Part shown: in pieces, positions 51,501 through 63,500 of the stretch | How the letters are laid out: every line of letters begins with the position of its first letter | Numbering within the stretch: position 1 is the stretch's first letter | Source of the DNA: Marinobacterium_D sp050908845 | GTDB taxonomy: Bacteria; Pseudomonadota; Gammaproteobacteria; Pseudomonadales; Balneatricaceae | DNA length: 64,000 bases | Direction: 5' to 3' | Assembly: GCF_050908845.1 (NCBI RefSeq) | Contig: NZ_CP194171.1 | Location: 1,860,001-1,924,000, forward strand | The notes under the pieces: generated by a model | Told to the model about the DNA's origin: nothing | The model's input: only the letters and a program-made list of their open reading frames with translations | The model's database searches: none | Position numbers and translations under genes: made by a program

Positions 51501-54500
51501 GGTGCGGGTGTGGTGACCGGCCAGCTTACCGCGACCGATATTGATACGACCGACCAGTTGACCTTCGCGCTGACTCAGCCGATCCCTGGCTTTTCTCTCG
51601 ACCCGGATGGCCACTACAGCTTTGATCCCACCGACCTCGCCTATGACCATCTTGCACCCGGCGATCATCAGATCCTGCGTATACCTGTAGAGGTGCGCGA
51701 CGGGCATGGCGGCACCGACGGACAGATTCTTGAAATCACCATTAACGGTACCGACGATGCGCCGATACTGGCCAATACCCCGATGCAGCGGGCAACCGAA
51801 GATAGCCTTGTACAGGGGCGTTTACTGGCCACCGATGTTGATGACGGCGATACCCTCGTTTTCAGCACACCGATACAGCAGCCAGGCCTGACTATTAACC
51901 CTGATGGCAGTTACACCTTTGATGCCAGCCATCCTGATTATCAGTCCTTGGCGGCCGGTGAAGTGAAGGACCTGATTGTCCCGATTACCGTGACCGATAG
52001 CCATGGCGAGTCCGCGAGAGGGCCGCTGCATATCCGGATTACGGGCACTAACGACCTGCCTCTTGTCGGTGGTGTTGACCATGCCATGGGGACGGTACAG
52101 GGCGCTCAGGGCGGCCGTTTACATATCGATGGGGCGTTGATGGTTCACGATATTGACGCCGGAGAATCCAGTTTTACCCCGCAGCTGATCAACGGCAGCT
52201 ATGGCACCCTGGCTATAGATCCTGATGGGCGCTGGAGCTATACCGCAGATACGCATCAAAGCGGTTTGAATTCGCTGCAGGGTCAGCAGCACGTGGATGA
52301 TACGTTTACTGTCCGCACGGCTGACGGCACTCAGCACGATATAGCGGTAAGGATCAAGGGTTCCAATGCGCCAGCCATCTTCGGTGGTGTGACCAGCGGG
52401 ATGCTCAAGGAGGATGGGCTGGACCGGTTCTCTGGCCATCTCGTGGTTAATGATCCCAACGTTGGCGAAGCGGAAATGGTGCCCGTCGATCGGGACACCG
52501 CCCACGGCCATATCACGATGACTGCATCCGGCGACTGGGTTTATACGATTAACTCGCAACATCCGGATGTGCAGGCGCTTGCCGAAAGCCAGATGCTGAC
52601 TGAAAACATTCTGGTGGGCAGCATCGACGGCACGCCTCTCCAGCTGGTCGTCAATATTATCGGCACCAACGATGTGCCGACAATTGTGGGTACGTCCAGT
52701 GGCGTTATCGACGAAGACCAGGCCGGTAATACCGTGTCCGATACGCTGACTGCTCAGGACATCGATACTGGCCATCAGCTTGGTTGGGCGGTCCAGGGCG
52801 CTGATCAGGGCATCTATGGCTCACTCGCCATAGACCCGGCAACAGGCCAGTGGACCTACACCCTGGATAACAGCCGCGCGGCTACCCAGGGGCTGACCGA
52901 AGGGCAGGTTGAAACCGAACGCTTCACGGTAGTCGTTACTGACGAGCAGGGAGCGTCAGCGACCCAGGTTATTACCGTCACCGTTCAGGGCAGCAACGAT
53001 CTGCCGGTCATCACCAGTACCAGTAGCACGACAACCCCCGATGATGACACTGCGATCTCTGGCACACTCTCGATTAGCGATGTCGACGCGGGGGAAGCGC
53101 ACTTTACCGCCCAGACAGATACCGACGGCCAGTATGGCACGTTCAGCATCAGTGCGGACGGGCACTGGACCTATACACCGGATGATCGCGCGGATGCGAT
53201 CGATAAGGGGCAGACCGGGCAGGAGGTGTTCAAAGTCACCTCCGCAGATGGTACCGAGCATTCCGTAACGATCACGGTAACCGGCTCTTCCGAATACGAG
53301 CTGGGGGGAGATACAACAGGTAGCGCCGTTGAAGATACGGCCACGACTATCTCCGGTGACCTGCAACTCACCGATTCGGGCAGGGTCGAAACCGCCCACT
53401 TCGGTGACCATGTATTGCAGGGAACCTACGGCTCGCTGGACCTGCGAGATCAGGGGCACTGGATCTATAACCTCAACAATCAGGATGCCGGTGTCCAGGG
53501 CCTTAAAGCCAATGAGGTCGTTGAGGAAAATTTCCACATCACGATGCCGGATGGCACCACACAGGATGTAGTTATCCGTGTTACCGGCACCCATGACCAA
53601 CCCCAGATCCAGGCCATCGACAGTCATCCCCTGGCACAGGTTGAAGGCGCTACACAGATCTCCGATGTGACCGGTAGTACTGACCTCAGTATGTTCTCCG
53701 AGCTGGTTCAGGGCGTATCTGTCGGGCAGAAGCTGGTGGCGCTATATATGCCCGGCGATGATGAAAACAAGCTCGACGGTATCGACCCGACAAGTTTGCC
53801 GACGATTCACGATGCCTACCGACAGGCGGCAGGATCAGGCTATGTCTACCTGGATAGTAACGGCTGGTTCGGCCAAAACGTACCCGAGGTGGATTCGCAG
53901 GCGGTGGCGCCATCGGTGCGTAACAACTGGGATGGCGGTATCGCGGTATTTGAAGACGGCTCAGTGGTGCGACTGGTTAAAGTCTGTGATGGCCATAACG
54001 CATCTGAGCACGACTACATCTACTTCAAGCGTGTAGAGCATGTCGATGCCAATATCGGCGTCACTGTTATCTCGGGACGGGCTGCGGCTGGAGAGCAAGT
54101 CGAAGTTTACGAGGGCAGCCAGCACCTGGGTACTGCCACAGCTGACAGTCAAGGCATCTGGCAACTGGGCACATCGAAGCTCGCCGATGGTGACCATGCT
54201 ATTCATACCGTTGTCGGAGGCGTATCCACCGATCCTGTGACTCTCTCAGTCGCGGGTGATCAGGTTGACGTAAACGAAGCCACTCCTGTCCTGGGGAGTA
54301 CTACCGAAGATAATGCCGCCGAGCAAAGCCTGTCCGGTCAAATGCATGTGACCGATGCGGATACGGGCGATAACCCTGTCTTTACTGAGCAGGCCGGCAC
54401 TTCAGGGCGTTACGGCACTTTCTCCATCGATAGCGACGGTAATTGGCATTATGAGCTGGATAACAGCCGTGCGGCTACGCAGTCCCTGGCAGATGGGCAT

Positions 54501-57500
54501 TCAGCCCATGAAACCTTCGTCGTTGAAGTCACCACCAACAGCGGAGAGACGCAGACTCAAACGGTACAGGTCAACGTTGTTGGTACCAACGATGCGCCGG
54601 TTGTATCCCAGCCTATCTCGCTCGCGGCGGGAACCGAAGATACCGATGTCACTTTGAGCCTGACGCAGTTACTGGCTAATGCCACTGATCTCGATCAGGG
54701 TGAGACCGCACAGTTAAGCGTGCAGAACCTGCAGGCTGATCACGGCACCGTTACGGATAATCGGGATGGTACTTTTACTTTCCACCCGGACGCGAATTAC
54801 AACGGCCCTGTCAGTTTTACCTACGATGTGCAGGATCCGCAGGGAGCAGTGGTCAGCACGTCGACGAGCATGACGCTGGCGGCAGTGCAGGATGCGGCGG
54901 TGATAGCTGGCGACAATACCGGAACGGTTCAGGAAGATCGTTTAACGGGCAGTGGCAGCAGTGCCTATGCACTCAGAGCATCCGGAACGCTGACCATCCA
55001 GGATCCGGATGCGGGTGAAGCTGAATTTGAAGAGCACCGCGCTCCGCTTGGGTTTGGTTCCGATACCACGCTGCATGGGCGTTACGGAAGCCTGACCATC
55101 TTTGATAACGGCAACTGGGATTATGAGGCCAACAATAACCAGCCCGATATCCAGCAACTGGGTACCGGAGATACGCCGCTCACCGATCCCTTCGTGGTGC
55201 ACAGTGTAGATGGAACCCCATATACCATCACCATAAGCATCACTGGCACCAATGATGTGCCTACCCTGACAGCGGATAGCGCTGCGACGGCGGCTGATTT
55301 TGGCTCGGTCGACGAGGATACAGGCAAAACATTTACCGAAACCGAACTGCTGCAATTAGTTGGCGCCCAGGATGTGGACGCCAGCGATACTCTTTCTATC
55401 AGTGCAGTGACTATCGATCCCCAATATGGCCGCTTTACTCAGCAAACAGATGGTTCGTGGAAGTTCTCACCAGCGGGGGACTTCAGTGGGGATGTTCCCA
55501 TCTCGTTAACCGTTACCGATGGTACCGATGACGTCACGGCTCACGGCGCTATTGCTGTCACCCCGGTTGCCGACCAGGCCAGCCTCAGTGTTACTGCGAT
55601 GAACTCGGCGGCTCATTCGACGATTACCTGTGCAGACTTCAGCACCGCCTCCTCGCAGATTGTTTTTGATCCAACTACCTCCGGTTACCAGAGCCCAGGA
55701 CAGGGTGAAGCATCCGGTTATTACCAGGTAAGCCAGGTAACAGGGGGAAGTGGTGATGACATTTTCCGCTTTACCGATCTGAAACCGGGTGACGCATTTA
55801 CCGTCGTCGGCGGACAGGGCACGAACCGTCTGGATCTCTCAAATTTCAAAGCCGATCAAGTGTCCATTGATACTGTTCACCACCTGGCAACCGTTCATCT
55901 GCCGGGGGGGGATGCAACCATCCATTATGCCGATATCAGTGATTTTGGGTTTGATACTTCGGCGACCGATGGTAATCCGCATAAGATGGAGACCACAGGG
56001 GGCAACTGGACGATCACCGGTACTGAGCTACAGGCCACTGATAGTGGCAGCTTCCAGGTTGCTCTTGTGGGCTATGCCGGTTCTATCAGTGAAAACTTCG
56101 TCCTGTCAGCATCCGTCAATGCGCACCAGGCAGGTTCGACCTGGCAGAACGGCGGCATCGTTTTCGATTACCAGGACGAAAATAATTACAAAGTCGTGAT
56201 GCTTCGAGCCGGTGCTGGAGGTTGGTCAATAGAACAAGTATCAAACGGCCAGGCTTCACAGGTTGAGTTTCTTCATGAGCCGACCCTGGCGACCAAGGAT
56301 GTTGAGCATGTTGTTGAGCTTCGGGTTAATGGCTCTGTAGCTGAGTTATGGTCCGGTGGTGTATTGAAAGTCTCTCATGATTTTCATGAGCCTTTAAATG
56401 ATGGCCGCATAGGGGTCGCGGCCGATCATGCGCACACTGACTTCAGGTTGTCGATGCAGCCCTCAGACTGGGCTCCTGTGGCAGAAAGTCCAGATCTAAC
56501 CATGGATACCCGCGACGGCTCGCTGACGACCACCGATCTTGTAGCGGCTGCGGTCGACCCGGAAGGTCAGGAAGTCACTTTGGCCACCGTCGACACCACC
56601 TCTGCCCACGGTGGAGCGGTCATCGACAATGGCGATGGTACATTCAGCTATACGCCACCGGCCAATTTCACCGGGATGGATAGCTTTACCTACACGGTAA
56701 CGGATGGCGTCAACGAGACTTCCGCCACAGTCCGGGTTTCGGTGCAGGATGCGTCCAGCGTCTCGCTGGAGGGTGGTGCGACGTTTAACCTGGATATCTC
56801 AGCCGCAGCCACAGACGTTGATGGCTCGGAAACACTCGCGACGGAAATCCTTGGGTTACCTGCCGGGTTTATGATTAGCGATGGTATACACCAGATTATT
56901 GTCTCGGATCCCAGCACACCGCTGGATGTGTCCGGCTGGGCGCTTGATCAGGTTGAGGTTACCGCACCGCTGACTTACACGGGCACGCAAGACTTTGAGG
57001 TACGGGCAGAGACTAGTGACGGCTCAAGTACGGCATTTGTTAGCAGAACGATCACACTGAACGTTCTGGTACCAACACCCGACGCTATCATCACCGGTGC
57101 CGGCGGCAACTTGCAGGAGGATCAGTCTGTCGATAGCAGCGGCATGCTGACGACTTCCGGGGCTCTGACGGTCAATGATTCGGTAGACGCTCAAGCGGCG
57201 TTCACACCGGTAACAGGCGCTGCAGGAGCAGGCAGCTATGGCACCTTTACCCTCGATGCCCAAGGGCACTGGACCTACTCTGCCGATAACAGTCAGCAGG
57301 CGATTCAGTCGTTGGCTCAGGGCGCTCAGCCGCTGACTGACAGCATTATTGTACGGTCACTGGATGGTACCGAGCACACCCTTAGCGTCACTATTGAAGG
57401 CACCAACGATACACCAACCGTCACTGCCGATAACGCGGCAAATGCAGCTGATTTGGGTAGTTCAGACCTTGGACAGCCTGTGCACTTTGGTGAATCGGAT

Positions 57501-60500
57501 TTATTACGTCTTGTCGGCGCTGCCGACGTCGACAGCGCTGATCACTTGTCCATTTCAACTGTTGCAATTGATCCCACCGTCGGTTCGTTTGCAAAAGATG
57601 TAACCAGTGGTGACTGGGTATTTACACCAGCTGCTGGCGCCAGCGCTACCAATGCCGCCGTACAAATAACCGTTACCGACGGTACCACCCCCGTAACGGC
57701 TCAGGCAGCATTGGATGTGACGCCTCCGCCGCCTCTGGCGCTAACCGGTATTACTTCCGACACAGGAACAGATGCGACCGACTTCATAACCGCTGATAAT
57801 ACTCTGGTACTTTCCGGCAGCGGCTCACCCGGCGATACCATCAGAATCATGGACGGGCCTTTTTCTAGTCTTGGATCAACCACTGTGGATGCCACGGGAC
57901 ATTGGTCTTTCGATTACACCGGTACCGCACTGCGTGATGGAACCCATCACATCATGTTATTGGGCAAAAACCCGGATGGCACCAATGGCAGTGTTGAGCA
58001 GCCATTGGTCATCGACACGGGAACTCCTACCATAACCATTGACCCTGTCAGTCAGGATGATGTGTTTGATTCTACCGATCAGGGCTCACCCATGGTGATA
58101 ACAGGTAGTGTTACGCACGTCGACGACGGTAATACTGTTACCATTGAAATTGCTGGAAAAACCTATACAGGAAGCGTACATGGTGACACTTGGAGCGTCA
58201 CGATTCCAACAGCGGATGCAAGTGCCTTGCAGGATCAGAACCTGCTGGTTCAAGCCCATGTAGAAACGACTGCCGGTACACCGGCGCAAGCCCAACATCA
58301 CCTTATCGTAAGCGCGTCACCCGATACATTGCATTCCAGTGGGCAGGTTCAGGAAGATATTACCGTTACTCACGCTGGGCAGGTATTCCAATTAAACGGC
58401 GCAGGTACAGTAGATACACCAACCCGCTTGGATGGTAATTTTGGTAGCCTGATCGTCGATGCCTCAGGTCAATATCATTATCAACTGAACAATAATGCGC
58501 CTGAAGTGCAAACGTTGGGTCAGGGCGAATCAGTAAGTGATCATTTCCTGATTCCGATCACGCTGGCCGATGGGAGTCATAAACTGGCTCAGGTTGATTT
58601 TGATATTGCTGGCACCAATGATGCTCCAACAATAACCGGGGGCTTATCTGCTGAGCGTTCTGTTCAGACTACTGCCACAACCCATATGTCCACCACCGGA
58701 CAAGTCGTGATCAATGACGTTGACACTCACGATACGTTATCGCTAACGATAAACGGTCAGCAGGTGGATTTATCTGCGGGAACCGCAAAGATTGATACTG
58801 CGGTGGGTCAGCTTACCATCAGACCAAATGGTAACTGGGAATATATGCTCGATAAAGGGGGGCCAGAGCGGGACCAGCTCAATTCATTGCTTCACACAGG
58901 TGGCAGCCAGCAAGAACGCTTTTATATTGTCCTTACAGACAACCACGGTGAATCCCGTGTTGCCGATATCGTTGTCAACATTACCGGGGATGCCGGCAAT
59001 CCCACTTTACGTGGCACATTGCGTGCTGCGGTAGTAGAAGATGCCACATTGGAAGCTGACGGTGTGCTTAATGTGGTTGATGCCAATGGTGTCAAGCAAA
59101 CCGGCGTTACCGGTTGGGCAGTCGATGCCTCCCATTCAGGCTCTCATGGTACTTTCACGATTGATGCACAGGGGCATTGGCATTACACCCTTAACAATGC
59201 AGACCCGGCTGTGCAAGCGCTGGCCGGTGGGGAGCAGCTAACTGATCATGCGACGATTAACGCGGTCGATGCCAACGGACAACAAATTTCCCGCGTGATT
59301 GACGTCGATATCACCGGCACCAACGATGCCCCGATCATTACTGGTGACCATGTGGGGAATACGGCAGAAGATTCTACAGCCAGTATTTCCGGTAAGCTTC
59401 TTATCAGTGACGTTGATACAACCGATGCGGTTAGTTTCACCGCAGAAACAGTCAGAGGTAACTACGGATCGTTAACTGTAGATGCCAATGGTCACTGGAC
59501 CTATCAGGTTGACAACAGTCTCCGGGCTACACAGGGTTTAAATGCTGGCCAGACAGAACCAGATACCATAGAGGTTACAGCTACCTCCACCGACGGTAGC
59601 AGTATCAAACGCGTCATCACAATTAATGTCACCGGCAGTGAAGATAGCCCTGTTATTGCCGGTAGCCATACCGGTGCGGTTACCGAAGATGCTGCAACGG
59701 CGACTATCACTGGTGACCTGACTGCGACGGATGCAGACCTCGGTGACAATCCGACTTTCCAGTCATTGACAGACCTGCAGGGTACCTATGGCAAGCTCAG
59801 TATAGATGCCACTGGCCACTGGACTTACTCACTGGATAACAGTTTACCCGCCACTCAGGCACTTTTAGACGGACATTCTCAGCCTGATACATTTACAGTG
59901 ACAGCGACAACGGTTGATGGAGAAACGGTTACCCAGGATATTACAGTGACCGTTACGGGAACAAATGACGCACCGACCGTAACAGCCCATGACGCAGCAA
60001 ATGCCGCTGACCTGGGTACAACCAGTGAAGATACCTCCAAAACTTTCACCGAGGCGGACCTACTGCAACTGGTAGGGGCAAGTGATGCTGATTCCGGCGA
60101 TACCTTGCATGTGACGGCTGTCACCAGCCCGCATGGTACTTTTACGCAAGATGCGACCAGTGGCGACTGGACCTTTACCCCGGCAGCGAATTATCACGGT
60201 GATGATGTTCAGGTAAGCCTGACAATCAATGACGGTCATACTGACGTCACTGCGCACGGCACCATCGATGTCACCTCAGTCACCGATGTTCCAACCCCTT
60301 CTGTCACGGTAACGGCCGAGCAGGAGGTCATGGAATTTGCCGCCGGTTCAGCCAGTGGTGTGGTCAATACAGGTACCGTCAATGCAGGTGGTACCATGCA
60401 TGGCATCACTATCGATATGACCATTCTGGGCGGTGATCAGGTTTCCTCATCTGGTGGGCACGGAGCGACGCTGATCTCCTATGGCACATCATCCGACTAC

Positions 60501-63500
60501 AACCATATGTACATCTGGAACGATGTGCCGGGTAAAGATCTCACATTCCGTGTAGGTGGCCAGGAGTACGCGACGGGTGTTGAGATGCGTAACGATGGTC
60601 ATGACCATCGATATACCTTCTCCTGGGATGGTAACGCCGGCACCCTCGATGTATTAGTGGATGGCCAGGTGGTCAAGCAGATGACGGGAGTTGGCCAAGG
60701 CGCGACGATCGAAGATGGCGGAAAATTCGCACTCGGTAACGATCAGGACAGCTTCGGTGGTGGATTCAGTGCTAATGATGCCTTTACCGGCAAAATCTTC
60801 AACGTCGGTATTGCAAAAACCGCTGTCGACACGGCTCAATTGCAGACGGCACAGGTGGGTTCACTGCTACAGGGTGATTCCGACCTGCTTACAGTGATCC
60901 ATGTTCAGAACGGCCGTTTTGTTGACCAGACTGGCAACTACCAGTACCACACGGTAGGTAGCGTGCACGTGTCCACCGTTGAAGTGGATACCAGTATCGC
61001 GCCGCCCAACCCGGGCGCACTGCTGTCAATCAAGCTTTCAGCAGGAGCGCCAGCCGACACAGATGATCAGGTGACGGCCCAATCTCTGGTTGGACTGCCC
61101 GCGGGTACGGTCATCAGTGACGGTCATGGACACTCAGTCACCATCACTGATCCAACCCATCCAGTTGAGGTTCAAGGGTGGACGCTTTCCAGTCTAACCG
61201 CACAATTACCCGCGAGTTATACGGACAACATACTGGTCGATGCGAGCGTTACCACCACCGGGCCAGATGGGCAGGTAGAGTCAGCCAATAGTTATGCAGG
61301 TGTGGTGCTCGATCCAACAAAACCGATGCCACAGGCAAGTTCCAGCGGAGCCGCAGTTACTCTCGCCAGCGATGTATCATTGACCTTGTCAGTGGACACT
61401 AATGCGCAAGCAACATCGATAAATATTGATCCTGTTACGCAGGACAACATTCTGGAACACAGTGAATACAAAGGATTAGTCACTGTAACCGGCACGGTCA
61501 GTGGCAACTTCGAAAATGGTGACACAGTAACCATTAATGTCGATAACATCAGCTTTACAGGACAGGTCGATGCATCGGGTGTATTTGCCGTTGAAGTACC
61601 CGCAGCAGCGCTTGCAGCAGATAATGAACTGGAGGCGTCCATCAGCCCGGCACAGGGTGGTGGCACGTTCAGCGAAACCCTTCGGTATGGTGTAGACATA
61701 AGAGAGGCTGGAGGAATCACCGTTGAATTGGTCGATGACACAGGCAATCCAACGGATCATCTAACCAGTAATGGTGCACTCAATTTCATCGGAGAGGAAG
61801 TCGGTGGTCGTCTCGAATTCTCTACCGATGGAGGGCAAACCTGGGAGCCTACGTTTGCGCCACAGGAAGGGCACAACCAGTTCCAGGTGCGTCAAATCGA
61901 TGCCCACGGCAACGTGTCAGGCGCAACTGACTTTGCGTTCACTCTGGATACACAGGTTGGCAATCTGGCTGTCAATCTGCCCGATGCGGGCAGCGATAAC
62001 CAGTACTCTCCTGATGAGCTAAGCGCTAACGGGACATTAACTGCAGAAATCCAGTTACCGTCAGATGCGGTAGCGGGCGATACGTTAACCATTGATGGTA
62101 CGGACTACACGCTAACCTCGCAGGACATCTCGACCGGCGTAGTCCAACATGATGTAACACCGGGCCAGCAACTGGCAGTCAGTTTTACCGACCAGGCGGG
62201 TAACACCTCCACGGTTGCGACCTCATCTGTCAGCCAGTTTGCCTCGTCAGTATCGATCGACTCGATTGACAATTCTCTGGAAGTATCCGTCGATACAAGG
62301 GGTGGACATCAGGTTCATGGGCAGAATCATCCAGGCCAGAGCGACAAATGGCAGACCAATGCGTTTGAGACGACTTCAGGTGATGTAACGATACACGGCA
62401 GTGCCGTGGGGGTTGCAGATGGCAGCCCAATTACCGTGCATCTGGAGGATCGCCTTAATCCACAAAACAGTTTTGATCTGCAAGGCACTGTCAGCGGCGG
62501 CCAGTGGTCGGTAACCATCGATCACACCAGGGTAGATCAGGTGGGCGATCACGACTGGCAGGTTAATGCCAGCACAGCCGATCTGTTCGGCACCGCGCTT
62601 CACGCCACAACTGAGATTATTAATACCGATGGTCTCAGCCAGACGCTCAGTGAGAATGGTGCTGCTGGCAGTCTGGACCTGCTCGACGGAGCAGACCAGA
62701 TCAATGTCGCACAGGTTCTCTATTCCACTGACGGCACGCACTTTAGCAGTCAGCTACCGGCAGGTGTGAGCCTGGATGCAGATGGCCATACACTGCATGT
62801 AGATCCCAACAGTTCAGCGTTTGACCACCTGGCACCGGGTGATGAGCAGAAGGTCTACGTTCGCTACCAGCTTACTGAAACAGTAGGCGGCACCGCTGAG
62901 CAGGTTGACCAGACCGCGGTTATCACGGTCACCGGCACAGACGACCTGGTAAGAATTTCCGGGACGACCAGCAGCCTACTCGACACCGCCACCAGCCAGA
63001 GCGCACAGGGCACGCTGGCGGTCACTGACCCTGATAGTGCTGTACCGCCGACTGATTTTGTTGTGCAGAGCAGTACGGCTGGAACCTTTGGTAGTTTCAG
63101 CGTCGATATTAACGGCGACTGGACCTACACACTGGATCCAGACAACCCGGCTACCCGCGCACTGGCAGCAGGCGAACAACAAACCGATACCTTCACGGTG
63201 ACCACCTCTGACGGTCTGACCCATGATGTAGTGGTAACCGTTACCGGTGCGGATGACTTACCCGAGATCACCGGCACCACCAGCGCAGTGGCGGATGACA
63301 CCACTGGTCAGGCGCAGGGCTCACTGGCGGTGACTGATCCCGATGATCCGCAGTTTGTATCTACAACCAGTTTCGTGGCGCAGACAGGTGTTCAGGGGCA
63401 GTACGGTAGCTTTGAGGTCAATGCACAGGGCCAGTGGCACTACACCCTCGATCCATCGTTGGATGCGACCCGCGCATTGAAAGATGGCGAACAGCAGCCG

